A stretch of DNA of 64,000 nucleotides from Acanthacorydalis orientalis. Lineage: Eukaryota; Arthropoda; Insecta; Megaloptera; Corydalidae. Positions 1 to 11,730 of the stretch are shown in pieces. How positions within the stretch are numbered: position 1 is the first letter of the stretch; each line of letters begins with the position of its first letter. A program made the position numbers and the translations under genes. The notes under the pieces were generated by a model. The model was not told the origin of the DNA and did no database searches. It saw only the letters and a list, made by a program, of their open reading frames with translations. The DNA is taken from the NCBI GenBank assembly GCA_034766995.1, contig CM068315.1:44697662-44761661 (forward strand). The letters are read 5' to 3'.

Positions 1-19
1 TATAAATCATAAGATGCAA

Positions 20-196
20 GATATTTTTCTATCTTAGCTCTTTGAGAATGATTGAATTGTTATCGAAATGTGCATAAACAACAATCAAAAATGTAATAAT
101 CAATTAAGATTAATCAAAAGTTTTTATTTTGGTTTGTGGGATGAGTAAAAACTTTATTTGTGAAAATTAATTTAGTCATAGTTCTAAAATTATATT
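20..196 (+). repeat. Family A (palindromic MITE-like repeat), right half
   Basis: Contains the marks used for this family here: a TTAGCxCTTTGAGAATG head, TATCGAAATGTGCATAA, ACAATCAAAAATG, GGTTTGTGGGATGAG, and an end close to AATTTAGTCATAGTTCTAAAA. Confidence 0.65.
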
Positions 197-394
197 CTGT
201 TTACAAGTTATATACGTAATAAATGGACATACAAACTGTAAACATGAGAATAATGTTCGAAATCTAAGGAAGGATATAGATGAGTAAAACTACGTTTCTT
301 GTTAAAACTAATTAAAATAATTGGTTAGACAAATTGTGAACAATTCATGCAACTGAGTTTATAGTTTAATGTTTTGTTTCAAATGTTTGTTTTA

Positions 395-419
395 TATATA
401 CATACATACATTCATACAT

Positions 420-474
<55 letters not shown>

Positions 475-492
475 AATGTATGTATGTATATA
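395..492. repeat. (CA)n-(TA)n tract inside a perfect 26-bp inverted repeat
   Basis: Left arm 395-420 (TATATACATACATACATTCA then TACATA) is exactly reversed at 467-492. The loop is CACACA then TATATA. Confidence 0.9.
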
Positions 493-740
493 TATATATA
501 ATTATAATATTAAATTTTTAAATTAGAAGTTGTATAATTTTGATTGTCACTTTTATATCTAAAATAATTTCTGTTTTTTATAGTTTGTTGATATTACTTT
601 TAAAAAAAATAAATATAAAAATATTTATTATGTAAAAAATATCTAATATAATCTGACAAATATAACTTATTTTTTTCATCTGTATGTAGTTTTAAATATT
701 TTCAGTTTAGATTTTATTGTAATTTATCTATCTGTCTTCT

Positions 741-830
741 TCTATATAATAAAAACCCACATTTCTCGTTTCTTTGTCCGCAGAACAAAGTCTATGGTAA
801 CGAGAAATATTTTTTTTTTTGTAAATGTTA
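741..830 (+). mobile_element. Possible Helitron 5' end
   Basis: TCTATATAATAAAAACCCAC followed by TTTCTTTGTCCGCAGAACAA resembles the TC-starting 5' ends of arthropod Helitrons. A short inverted repeat TTTCTCGTT/AACGAGAAA encloses it. No 3' partner identified. Confidence 0.3.
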
Positions 831-2559
831 CATACATGTAGTTGTTTTCAGGTCATAAATATGGATTTTTTCAAAATTACTGAAAATATTACAATATTTT
901 GATTTGAAATTGACTCTAGTGAGTATAAATCTCATGTTGAATTATAATCAGTACGTTGTAAACTTAACAGGTTTCATTTGTGAACGATGAGGAACTTATT
1001 GTATTTCATTACATGCTAATTATTACGGTCTTATTAACATATAATTAAAATTGACTCATCATGTAGTCCTTTCTTCACAAAACACTATAATTTAAAAATA
1101 TTTATTTCTGTATCGGAGAGATTATTAGAATATTAGTAATGATATATTTAAAATGTATGTATATTTATTCTATATGAAATTTGTTTGAGTAACAATTATT
1201 TATTAAAACTTAAAAAAAATTGTACAAATCAATTAAAAATGTTTAATATGTTTTCCATTTTAATTTCAAGTGAAAAATGACCGTCTGTGTTAAATTAAAT
1301 ATAAAAAAATGTTTCTAATTAACTTATAAAATAAAATAAAATATATGCCTGATTTTACTTCCTATATACTTGATATTGTTTCATATGACATGAAATGTAA
1401 TGAAGTTGATTTTAATAGCATGTGTGAAAATAATCAAGTTTTTTTTTATCCACGTGTGTATAATTTCTTGTACAATTAAAGAGTGAGCATTGTTCTTTAA
1501 GCAGAACTCATTGTCGACATTTGTTTATAAAAGAGTTTCGATGTAATTATGTGTTTTTTATTTATCATACATAATTTTTGTATCATATGTTTCCGTTTAA
1601 GATACGAACATAGGTTTAGATTTATACATTAATTTATTATATAGAGTGAGGAGATAATTAAAAATTATGGATATTAGTGCAAAATATTGGAATTTATTTT
1701 AAAACAAATATTGATTCTTTGACTTCAGATTTAAATATACTTTGTGCCTTTATAAAAAATGTAGAACTTTTCATTTTTAAAAATCGATATTTTTTGTTCC
1801 ATAAAATAATGTCTATACAAAAATGGGCAAATAATTGAAAGTTTAAAAAAATAATTATGTAGATCTAAGAAAAATGCATTTTATTTATTAAATAAAATCA
1901 TTTATTGATAAAAATGTATCTTTTGATTTTGTATCTTAGAATCGAAAAACACCCATAATACACTTTTTGATCTAATTTCATTGTTTATCTCTACTGAAAA
2001 TAGTATTTTTATCGTAGTAAATATTTCTATTATTAAATAGAACACTATAGTTTAACAAATGGTGGTTTAAACTTGATATTTTGTTGAAAATTATGTGAAC
2101 TATTTCAGTCAATTTTTTGATAGTTAAGAAGATAAGTTTCTAAGAAAGAAATATATTTTTAAACAACGCATTTATTTTTATATTATTTGATTTATTAATG
2201 ATCAAAAAATACTAATTGGGTGATTTAGATCCATTAAAGTGGTTTCATGCAATACAAAATGTGTCTCTACAATGAGAAACACCGTTTTTAGGTTCATGTA
2301 AAGTCCATATATCCAGTCATATAGAGAATGTATGTATTGACTGATTTGTTTCTAGATTTGGATCTATATTTCGTAGTTTAAAAAACGTTCGTGTAAAACT
2401 ACCATAAAGGTGTGTCTTGATTTGAGGCTTGCAGAGCTTGAATAGCATAGCTTTAATATGAAAGTTCGTCTTTACTAGAAGCATACCCGGTTCGACTAGT
2501 ATCAGCTCTTAAAAGTGCCAAAACACTCCATACCATAACCTATATTCATTAGAACATTT

Positions 2560-2560
<1 letters not shown>
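831..2560. other. AT-rich stretch, nothing recognised
   Basis: No open frame of 60 codons, no known repeat. A slightly GC-richer part at 2400-2540 (CGGTTCGACTAGTATCAGCT) is unassigned. Confidence 0.5.

Positions 2561-2653
<93 letters not shown>
2561..2653. repeat. (TA)n microsatellite
   Basis: About 92 bp with one TACATA interruption at 2573; among the longest tracts here. Confidence 0.95.
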
Positions 2654-2655
<2 letters not shown>

Positions 2656-2659
2656 TGGT

Positions 2660-3960
2660 ATATGTATTTGGTAATTTAATAAAAAAAAACGTCCGTATGG
2701 TGTACAAACGTTTAGAATGTTTTTTTTTTTTTTTTATACAGTTGAAACAACCCCACCAGAAGCTTCTAATCTTATCCGAATTTTGTGTACAAAAGATCTT
2801 GTAATATTTAGAAAGTTGCCAATTTCTAAATTACTATATGCCGTGAATATATCATCAATGTCTTTTCATTTCTTGTGTTAACCTTTTGTCTGCCATTGTG
2901 GATTTCTAGGAAATAAAAACATTTTATTTGGTTTGACGAGAGTCATAATCTAAAAAATAAGTATCTTCAAATACCACTCTCACTCTTTTTTATATTAAAG
3001 TGTTATGTTATAATATTAGAATAACACAATTTGTTACTTTATTTGAATTTGATATTATTAATCACCATGTAAATAATCCGATGTTCGTAATATAATAATT
3101 TAAAATTAGACTGTAAAAAAGAATTAAAAAAGTAACCTAATTGAACAAACAGTAAAATTGTGAACTCATCTATTATGCAACGAGCACAGTTTGAAATGTT
3201 GAGTTTCAACCAACTTCAAAGCCATGAAAACCTTCTAAGCTTCAAGTTAAGACAGACTTGAAGTTCTCACTATGGTGGGTTTAGTACAAAGACTCATAAC
3301 TCGTGTAATTGAAATCTGGTCATTTCTCTGGCCAACGATTTTTGTTCAGTTATAGTAATTTTTCATGTCGAGTGGGTAGTTAGATAAATTTCAGAATAAA
3401 TAGAATAACCAGTTTTCCTACAGTCCGGGTGAACAATTTTAGTTTTAATTTGTATAAATTCATATTTTTGATTGAAAAATTCACTGTCTCTGCAATAATA
3501 GAATAATTTAGCAGAGTTAACATAATTGTCCATAATTAAGAAAAAAATTGCTTTAACATTCCTAGGATGATGACATCTCCATTGAATTGTGCTTAAGTAA
3601 AAATCAATAACGATCAATAATCATTTATTGAATATTTTTTATTACAATAACTGTTGTGGTTTATGGGGCGACAGAAAAATCAATTCAATTTGTTTTTAAT
3701 GCTTGTATGCACATAGTTAACGATTCAAAAAGGTATTAATGCGTTTAAAAATAATATATTGTTCAATACACATGTAAAGATTTGTCAGAAAGTTGATTCG
3801 ATAATATTATCATGGTTTGACACCAGAAACCTTGAAAAACGTGTACACAACTTTTTATTTATAATGCTAATTATATTACCTGTTTGACAGTTAATTATGC
3901 AATAAATATCCGCAATCTTCAATAATATATATAAATAATAGAGAAGTGTATCCGTATATA
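2660..3960. other. AT-rich stretch, nothing recognised
   Basis: Two unconvincing minus-strand frames (84 and 65 codons) of AT-driven composition. 3170-3350 is GC-richer without a match I know. Confidence 0.5.
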
Positions 3961-3962
3961 AA

Positions 3963-3974
3963 AGATATATACAT

Positions 3975-4054
<80 letters not shown>

Positions 4055-4055
4055 T
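3963..4055. repeat. (TA)n microsatellite with inverted CATACATA/TATGTATG ends
   Basis: ATACATACATACATG on the left and ATGTATGTATTCATG on the right give a partly palindromic frame. Confidence 0.9.
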
Positions 4056-4477
4056 CATGGATACATCCACGTTTAATTTATTTATTGAAAGTTAATAACT
4101 GTCATGCAAATCAATGAAAGTATACTTACTAATGTCAAATAGAAACATTTCAAATGACGCAAATGTGAATGATATGTTTGTAATTTCTAACATTGATTTA
4201 TTGTTTTCAAAACATTTCAGAACATGTGCGTCATGAATATTTACAGTACTTATAGTTAATTTAATTAAGTACAATTCTAGCGTTTTCTTTTATAAAATTA
4301 TAATAATTATTACTTATTTCGTATTTCGTCATTGCTGCACTACTTTCATGTGGATTCAAAACTTGATTATATTAAGTCTTAAATTTAAATTTGAATTTCA
4401 GATTTACCATCACTGCATTTAAAACGTTTACCATTTTTAGTAAACGTCTAGTAATGTATTCATAGGCTCGATACAGT

Positions 4478-4600
4478 TGTGACACTGGCTAAATCCACTT
4501 TCACAAATGATTTTTTTTCATCCCACAAACCGCAAAAAATGTTCTAATCAAAAATCGTCAATAATAATTCATTGGATATTTTTGATAAACAAAGATTTTT
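4478..4600 (-). repeat. Family A, half element
   Basis: GACACTGGCTAAATCCACTT, CATCCCACAAACCGCAAAAA and TCAAAAATCGTCAATAATAA. It joins directly to a mariner 3' end at 4630. Confidence 0.65.
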
Positions 4601-4629
4601 GTAGTTTGTAGGATCAAAAATGAATTATT

Positions 4630-4840
4630 GGGTGTATAAATTAATTTAGTGCCTTTTATAGAAAATGAATCTTTACCTAAAAATAGAGTACATTTTAATT
4701 CCCAAAATATCTCTCATTATTTTGTATAACTTTGTTCCGTCTGTCGGGCATCTGATGAATTGTTTAAAAAAGATGGCGGCTTTGAGTTAATAAAATCGTA
4801 ATGCATTTTCGGATCTCTTCCACTGTTTTAACATTGTTTT
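4630..4840 (-). mobile_element. 3' end of a GDEKW-type mariner
   Basis: Minus-strand reading gives INSKPPSFL, MPDRRNKVIQNNERYFGN and a stop, the usual mariner C-terminal pattern (FNSKPPxFF...RWQKVIxNNGxYFE). The terminal repeat GGTGTATAAATTAATTTAGT follows. It directly abuts a family A repeat. Confidence 0.65.
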
Positions 4841-5238
4841 CATAAATGAATGCTCACTCCGTAAAAACTATATAAAAAAGTATATGATCCCTCCTTGTAT
4901 AACCGGATGACACTTGGTTCTCCCATGAGTGGCTGCATAGAGGTTCCATATGTATAGAGACTCACAATTGAAATTTGTGTGGTTCTTGGATTGAGGTTTT
5001 CACCAAATAGAATAGCTTTTACTTTCCTCTCCCCCAACTCTCTCCCCAGATGTGATTGCATGTAGCAGTTAAGCCAATGGAACTCGAGAATTCCCACGAA
5101 TAAAATCAACCTAATTGTATGTTTTGGAGGAAGTGCTAATTTTTTTTGTGAAAGCAAATTTGGGCATAATGCCAAAACTCTTCTGAATGGAACAGGAATT
5201 AAAAATGAAATTTTACTATCTGTAAAATAACTATTCAT
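4840..5238 (-). CDS. Unassigned 132-codon ORF
   Basis: The longest non-repeat frame outside the neurabin exon. Residues 36-110 have mixed composition (LPPKHTIRLILFVGILEF, HLGRELGERKVKAILF, NLNPRTTQISIVSLYTYG). I recognise no family. It lies just upstream, on the same strand, of a mariner 3' end but does not read as mariner. It could be a relic of an unknown transposon or a chance frame; no splice sites or start context argue for a host gene. Confidence 0.15.
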   Translation of the reverse strand: MNSYFTDSKISFLIPVPFRRVLALCPNLLSQKKLALPPKHTIRLILFVGILEFHWLNCYMQSHLGRELGERKVKAILFGENLNPRTTQISIVSLYTYGTSMQPLMGEPSVIRLYKEGSYTFLYSFYGVSIHL

Positions 5239-5544
5239 CTTATTTATCGATTATTTCGATACAGTTTACATTATTTAACAAAATTTGTATTATTTTCAGT
5301 AAAAATCATACCCGTAAAATATAAAAACTACTACACCAAAATTATTTTTAAAATAATATTATAAAATGTATAAAAAAAGTTGAGTCAATCCGATATAGAT
5401 TTATAAATTACCTTTCTATATATAAAAAACATAAATCCATCGTAAAATTTCCATAAAACAACATTTTTTCAATGTAGACCACCTACTCACAACTCCGATC
5501 CCCCCGCTACACTCTACGAATAGCACGTTAACCATTTTCATTCC

Positions 5545-5910
5545 CGATCTTTCACGAATCGTCATGTTCGTCGATTCCAATGAAACAGTATTCGGGCACG
5601 ACCAGTTGTATGTTGGTCTCTCCAGATGTACCTATAAGCAGGGTATCAAGTTTCAGTGTACAGAAAACACAAATCAATGACGAATATCGTCTACACAGAA
5701 GTTTAAGTTCACAAGAAGTTTTCTATTCGGTTTCAAAATTTTCGCGGTTTTATTTAAAATCAAATAATAAATTTCATTACACAATATATTTATTTTGTTT
5801 TTCATTTTTCATTTCAAAATTGTTATCACTTAATGAGAGCGAGTGGAGACGAATCCCTTCGGGGATCGGTGAGCATAGCGAGTAGGGAGCTGATCCCCTT
5901 GGTTTATAAA
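5545..5910 (+). mobile_element. Helitron 3' end with helicase tail
   Basis: Frame SNETVFGHDQLYVGLSRCTY and KQGIKFQ (5574-5670) matches motif VI of the Helitron/PIF1 helicase (HGQLYVALSRVTS). About 170 bases later comes a GC-rich block (5835-5905) with GAGCG-type and ATCCC/GGGAT hairpin pieces, shared with 38.5 and 49.4 kb. That order, helicase end and then terminal hairpin, is the Helitron layout. The terminal CTRR is not clear in this copy. Confidence 0.65.
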
Positions 5911-6128
5911 AATCAATTTTACTAAAATTAATTTTTTTAAATTTGCGAATTAGACTCATCTGTATATAAATGATTTAATTATTTTTGTATATTTTATTAA
6001 TATGTGTATATATATATAAGTGTAATAGAATAGACCAGTTTGATGAGCATTGACGAACATTCAATTATTGCATCAAATTCAATAATTTCTATGCAATTAG
6101 GTGTTGATTAATTGTAATTATCGAATTA

Positions 6129-6131
<3 letters not shown>

Positions 6132-6190
<59 letters not shown>
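6132..6190. repeat. (TA)n microsatellite
   Basis: Uninterrupted, preceded by TTAGTGA. Confidence 0.95.
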
Positions 6191-6194
<4 letters not shown>

Positions 6195-6582
6195 GAGTGT
6201 ATACATGTATGATTATTGGTTTTTTGTGTTTACTGAGAATAATGGAAACGTAGAAAATTATCTTATTTATTATTAAGTAAATTTCGTTTTCTCAGAAATA
6301 CTGGTTATCAGAGTCAATTATACAACGATTATAAAAACTACTTGGATAATAATAGTTGTGATTACTGTATAAAACTGAAGATATGAAAAGTAAATTATCC
6401 CGCTTTTTCAGCGAAAGGTTGACTGTAAAGAACATAGTTTATAAATTAAAAATAGAATATGAATAAAATATGCAATCGTCATTTGAAACACATTACTTCG
6501 TTGAATTTAAATATATTCGTAATTCAGTAAAATCATTTAAAAAACAATAATTTAAAAATTTAATTGTATATTTTTGTATTTG

Positions 6583-6805
6583 GGATTCCGTTGATGTGTT
6601 GGCCTGATGCCCTTCATTCTTTTAGATCGTAGAGTTTCGGTTCTCATTATTAGTTTTGGTACTTATACCATCTTCAGGTACACTTGAACGACTCTTTATC
6701 TAGTTATCTAAAATAATCTGAAGATGATACGCATGCTGAAACTAGTAGTCGAGAAATTCAGATGATCTAAAAGGACTAAGACCATTAGGATAACGATACA
6801 ACTTA
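6583..6805. repeat. Family D repeat, head-to-head pair
   Basis: Minus-sense arm (6583-6680) and plus-sense arm (6716-6805), each built from CTGAAGATGRTA..., CTGAAACTAGTAGT..., GATCTAAAAGGACTAAGACC and CATTAGGATAACG. The arms are imperfect inverted copies about 90 bp long. Confidence 0.5.
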
Positions 6806-8140
6806 TTTTTATTGATTTCTTCCCATTAAGTTATTTTATTTTGCTTGTGTTTTCGGATATAAATTATGTATTTAATTTAATGTATTATATATTTTTAAGT
6901 TTCCACCTACATGTCTTCATTTATGTTAGTTAATATAACTATTGAAATGGTTGTTCACTTTTTCAAGACATCTAAAACAGCTAAAATTAATCAATTATTT
7001 TTTAAAAAATGAAAACAGTATTATAACACAACATTAACATAAAGTGCACATCTTTAAAAAAAATACAGATGGAAACTAGAAAATCTAAATAGTCAACAGA
7101 TTGACAATTTGTTTCCTTGGAAATAAATAAAAAAATTTGGCAATGTCCTACTGTTTACATTCGTGTGAAATCTGTTCGTTAATATAAACAAACGTGGAAC
7201 AAGACAAAAAATTAAATCCAAACTCACAAGAAAACACTGAACAGAGTAGCAACAGTTATAAAATAAAAACATATATGTATAGGTCGTTTTGTGTTTTAGA
7301 ATGTGTTTTTTGCCCTTGAAAATAACCAAAAAAAAATGTTTGAAATTGAGAAGAGATTGGAAATATTTCGAATTTTATGAATTCTATTTATGAACAAACA
7401 TCCGTATTTCACAATAAATGAATTAAATTGAATTTCAACTTATATGTTAATATGATTATTTTGTTATTGTATAAAAATTATACACATGCTTTCCAGCCGT
7501 TTTATAAGTCTGTTTGTTTGAAATATTATCGATGTGTTCTGATATCATGTATTTGTATAAAGTTGTCTAGCCAGTATGAATCATTGGTTCGAAGGTGATT
7601 TCAGACGTAAAGAATATATGCTTCGTAGCTAAAATTTTGTCAGTCTATAATTATGTGGTATGAGTTATGATTGAAGTATACTCTATGACATTCATTTCTA
7701 TAAAACGTCAAGTTCATTAACTGATTTCCATTATAATTTTAAATTCAAAAATATAAAACATTTTTATATTAAATCTGCTCATAATTTTTTACATTAAATT
7801 TCTACTTATACAACTATTCCAGAATACACAATATTTCAGATTTAACAGTTTTTTTATACAATTTCTTCTCATTATTATGTGTACAGTTAAAAGGCATACA
7901 CAGCTGACGTTGACCTTATGATCTACACGTCACCGTTCTTTCATATTTTCGATGTGGAAGTCTAGTACTGAATATGAAATACATAACTCATCACTGAATT
8001 TATAAAATGTTTACAATCAACTATTGAATTCTTCTAGTACTCATTAAGTTCAGTATCGCTTTTTTTCGGTAAAAAAATTTTATTGTGCTCATCACAGCTA
8101 AATTATTAGCATGGTAGTATAAAAATGTCGGCGAGATGTA
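6806..8140. other. AT-rich stretch, nothing recognised
   Basis: One 78-codon minus-strand frame (7093-7329), rich in Phe, Lys and Tyr, unassigned and probably chance. Confidence 0.5.
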
Positions 8141-8251
8141 AATTATAGCTTAAGAAGATGCCAAGTATATAAAGAATAACGTAGTTTGATTGTTAAATTG
8201 CGATAAATTGTTTTCGTAAATTTTAATTGCAAACAGAACACTGTAAACGTT

Positions 8252-8331
<80 letters not shown>

Positions 8332-8333
8332 TA
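8252..8333. repeat. (TA)n microsatellite
   Basis: One TATGTATA interruption; leads into the truncated Helitron-like block. Confidence 0.95.
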
Positions 8334-8395
8334 ACGATATTGAACGAATATATACGATACAAGCGAGGCTATTAGGGGGTAGTGCCCCACGATGG
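8333..8395 (+). mobile_element. Truncated Helitron-like 3' block
   Basis: Directly after a (TA)n tract: AACGATATTGAACGAATATA, then CGATACAAGCGAGGCTATTA and a GGGG..CCCC hairpin. The order and sequence follow the block at 38.5 kb (minus strand). Confidence 0.45.
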
Positions 8396-8436
8396 TTTTA
8401 AAAGTTTCGAAGTAGTAATTTTGATCTTTCCAGTTG

Positions 8437-8979
8437 AGAACATCCTAGATAACTGAAAAAAATTGAAAACGATGAGCTTGAGTAGATGTTAAGTGAAAAC
8501 TTCGCTCAGACTAAACAAGAACTCGCTCAACTAGTCAGAGTTACTTAGCAAGCAATTTTCCTATCATCTACATCGGATGGGAAAAATTCATAAGCTAGTC
8601 CGATGGATTCCACATAAGCTCAGCTCGGAAAACAAAGAAAGAAGATGCGATACAGTTACGTCCTAGCTCACAAGGTTTAAAAGGAACGACTTTTTGTATA
8701 AAATCATTACCAGAGATGAAAAATAAGTTTTGTACGACAATTCTAAGCACTGAAAATCATCGATTATGTGGTGCGAACCATCGACATCGACTCTGAAAGT
8801 AAATATTTACACAAAAAAAATTTTTTGGTGTAAATGAGACATTAATGGTGTAGTGTACAGATGGATCAAAGTCATACAAGATAATGGGGGATATTTTAAG
8901 GATTGAAATGCGTTCCATTTTTCCATAAATGAACATTTATTTTCTATAAAAAAATCACTGAATCAATTTGTACATCTAA
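8437..8979 (+). mobile_element. Mariner-like relic (GDEKW type), ending in a recognisable terminal repeat
   Basis: Frame-broken transposase is readable over about 450 bp: QTKQELAQL, ISYHLHRMGKIHKL-like, RWIPHKLSSENKERR, NDFLYKIITRDEK (first Asp region), KSS..CEPSTSTLKVNI, then a jump to the C-terminus VVYRWIKVIQDNGGYFKD. The sequence between the first aspartate region and the tail is deleted. The right end TCAATTTGTACATCTAA is followed by TA and matches the family's other 3' ends at 4.6, 23.8 and 29.3 kb. Confidence 0.75.
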
Positions 8980-8985
8980 TATCTG

Positions 8986-9393
8986 GCACTGTGGCTAAAT
9001 TAACTACCACAAATGTTTTCACGTTACAAACCACAAACAATTTTTCGAATCAAAAATGTTCAATAACTGGTTATCGACTATTTTTTTAAAAATGATCAAT
9101 TATCTTTTATTGGACTTTTTTCTGAAACCAGGAACTTGTTTGTATACACCGTATTTTCTTTTCTGATTAAACATCTTTAAACATTTGTTGTTGATTGTTG
9201 TTTATGAGTATTTCGAGATTTTTATATACTCTTGCGCTCAGAGAGTGATGGTATGGACATCTAAGTATAAAAAATGAGATCAATTATCATTTATAGAAAT
9301 ATTCTGATAAGAAATTTTGCTATTGTTTATGAGATGCGAAAATAATTCATTTGTGAAAGCAAATTCGTCCACAGTCCCATAAACTGTACTATG
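8986..9393. repeat. Family A, full inverted-pair copy
   Basis: Starts GGCACTGTGGCTAAATTAAC and ends with AATTCATTTGTGAAAGCAAA...CCACAGTCCC, its inverted counterpart. Two further core pieces lie inside. It begins 7 bases after the mariner terminus at 8979. This copy shows that the family has long terminal inverted repeats. Confidence 0.65.
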
Positions 9394-10477
9394 ACGAAAC
9401 AACTAAAATAATTTAAATAGAAGCAAGAAACAGTTTATTATCAAATGTTTACTTTTGAAACGAAAACAAATTCAAAACCGTCTCTCACGACGAACAAATT
9501 TCATTTGCAATATTAAAATAGGTGTGTTGCAGTTTTTTCACCGCAGGTGTTTATATTTATATAAGGTAATTGTAACGGACATTACGAAATTCGCCTTTTT
9601 ATGAAAAAAAATATGAATCATATAAACGTGGCTTTAATTTGTCAGTTCTACTTTATAATTGAAACCCGTTGTTTAGATATTCGATTTCGAAGTGACTTCT
9701 GTTTTGCGTCGTTTCTGTTCACTTGAAATGTCATAGTTTTGTATGTTTATGATATTTTTGTCGTGTTATTGATTGTATCGTGAAACTATAGTAATTTGAA
9801 TGAAATGTTTCTATAGACGAAAATATGTAGGTCACAATTCGAAATATTCTGTTTGACATATAAAGCGCTAGTTAATTGTTATTTATGAGTCTTGCGACAA
9901 TAAATTTACTTTCGTTTTTGGTATACATCTCTTGTTATCAATTTTTTATTAATTATTGCATGTAAAATGTAGTTAAATATTATATTTAAACCGATTTTTG
10001 TTATTTTTTCAAAATATTCGAAGGGTTAAAAAATAAATAAAAATTGTCAACAATTTTCTTTTCATAATCATACAATATATATATTTTTATATTATAGACA
10101 AATCAGTTTAGCACTGTATTTTTTTTATTTTAATTTTTTTGAATATTGTTGAACTCTGAATAAATTCAAGACTTGAAATAATATTTTCTTACTTAATGAC
10201 ATATGTCAGATGTTAGAATTTGAATTCAGGTATATTATCTACATCTAAAAATCTATTTCAGTCTCTTTAACCCATTCACTGCCAACTACAAGTTGTCTCG
10301 TAGACTAATGACTAATTTAAGAAGTTATATCCAACAATACTAAAGAATGAAAACAATAGACAAAAACTGAAATCAGTAGTACTAATTTCGTTGTTTACAA
10401 TGATGTATCACATGATTTAATAAAAGATAACGGTAACTAGAAAAATCGCCGCCAAACTTAAAATGATAAAAACCTCA

Positions 10478-10498
10478 ATTATTTTTGCACCAACCTAA
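10478..10498 (-). mobile_element. Solo mariner-type terminal repeat
   Basis: ATTATTTTTGCACCAACCTAA followed by TA (10499-10500), the reverse complement of the TTAGGTTGGTGCAAAA terminus. Sequence to the left (10265-10477) is slightly GC-richer but gives no readable transposase. Confidence 0.55.
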
Positions 10499-10584
10499 TA
10501 GTAATTATTCAATTTTTGACTTAATATGAAATTACGCTTCAAGTCATTTGCATGGTGTTATTGGAGGTAAAGAAAAAGAGAGAT

Positions 10585-10720
10585 TTTTCGATATGTCAGC
10601 ACTCAGAGAATTATCGAAATTCGCATAATCAATAATCATTTATTGAACTTTTTTGATCCGATTTTTTTTCTGGTTTGTGGGGATGAAAAAAGAATTTGTG
10701 AAAGATTCCGTAAACCGTTT
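10585..10720 (+). repeat. Family A, half element
   Basis: TTATCGAAATTCGCATAATC, AATAATCATTTATTGAAC and GGTTTGTGGGGATGAAAAAA. Confidence 0.6.
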
Positions 10721-11675
10721 TAGAGAAATTAATTATAATTTATCAAGATTTGACTTCTTTCATAGTTCTTGAGTTGCTAGGATGTGAAAATGTGGCTACA
10801 TCAAAGATATAACTCTGATATCGAAAACATTACAGATTTCTTTGTTTGATCAAATGAATGCAGATTTTTTAAGATCTGAACTCACTCTTTCTCTCTCTTA
10901 CTTATTATCTATTTAATTTTCTAATTCATTTTTTTAGCAGTGTGCCAAGCTGTCAACTATGAAACATAACTGAATATTATAACGTTGTCACTGTGAACAT
11001 TCCGTAAAATATGTTAAATATCCCAATTAATAAGACTATATATTTATAGTTTTCATAAATATAATACATATTTACGTTTTTTATCCATATTTAAATATCC
11101 GTTATTAACATGTATTAATAAATAATGACATTTGAATTTGAAATCATGACATTTTTTTTATTCGAATGTACTGTCCTAAAAAAAGTTATTAAATTTACCT
11201 AACATGATCGTCAGGAAATAGAAAAAAATAAAATTTATAGCATCAGCTATCACATGTCATTAATAACTTCTTTTACTATTTTCAAATTCACGAATTTTGA
11301 ATTTTGGACATGACTGTCTGTAATAGTATCTCCAATACATCCTTAACTATTTCAAAATAAGCTTTTAGTTATTCTAAATAAACATTTTTATCAGCGCGAT
11401 ACGTTTTTCAAGAACGAAACGTAACAATCACGTTTAATCAATGTAAATTGTCTGAATAAATTATTTAAAAATATCGATATCATGCGGAGGCGTCGCCAGA
11501 AAAGGTTACTGAGTCCGTTTAAGTATCATTCAGTTTACCTATGTTTTGGTCCAATATTAATTTTTTATATTTGTTGTTTATATATTCCATCCAGTTTTTT
11601 TTAGATAAAATTTATAGTAATTACCACTATTCACTGGATTCTTTTTGAAAATGAATCTCTAATTCGATTTTTTAT

Positions 11676-11681
<6 letters not shown>

Positions 11682-11726
<45 letters not shown>

Positions 11727-11730
11727 TATA
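11682..11730. repeat. (TA)n microsatellite
   Basis: Ends TATAAATATATAATTG. Confidence 0.9.

Noticed and set aside
8150..8362. ORFs made of alternating Tyr-Ile (also at 16.0, 16.5, 22.6, 25.1, 39.5, 54.3 kb and elsewhere)
   Set aside because: They are translations of (TA)n microsatellites in any frame, not proteins.
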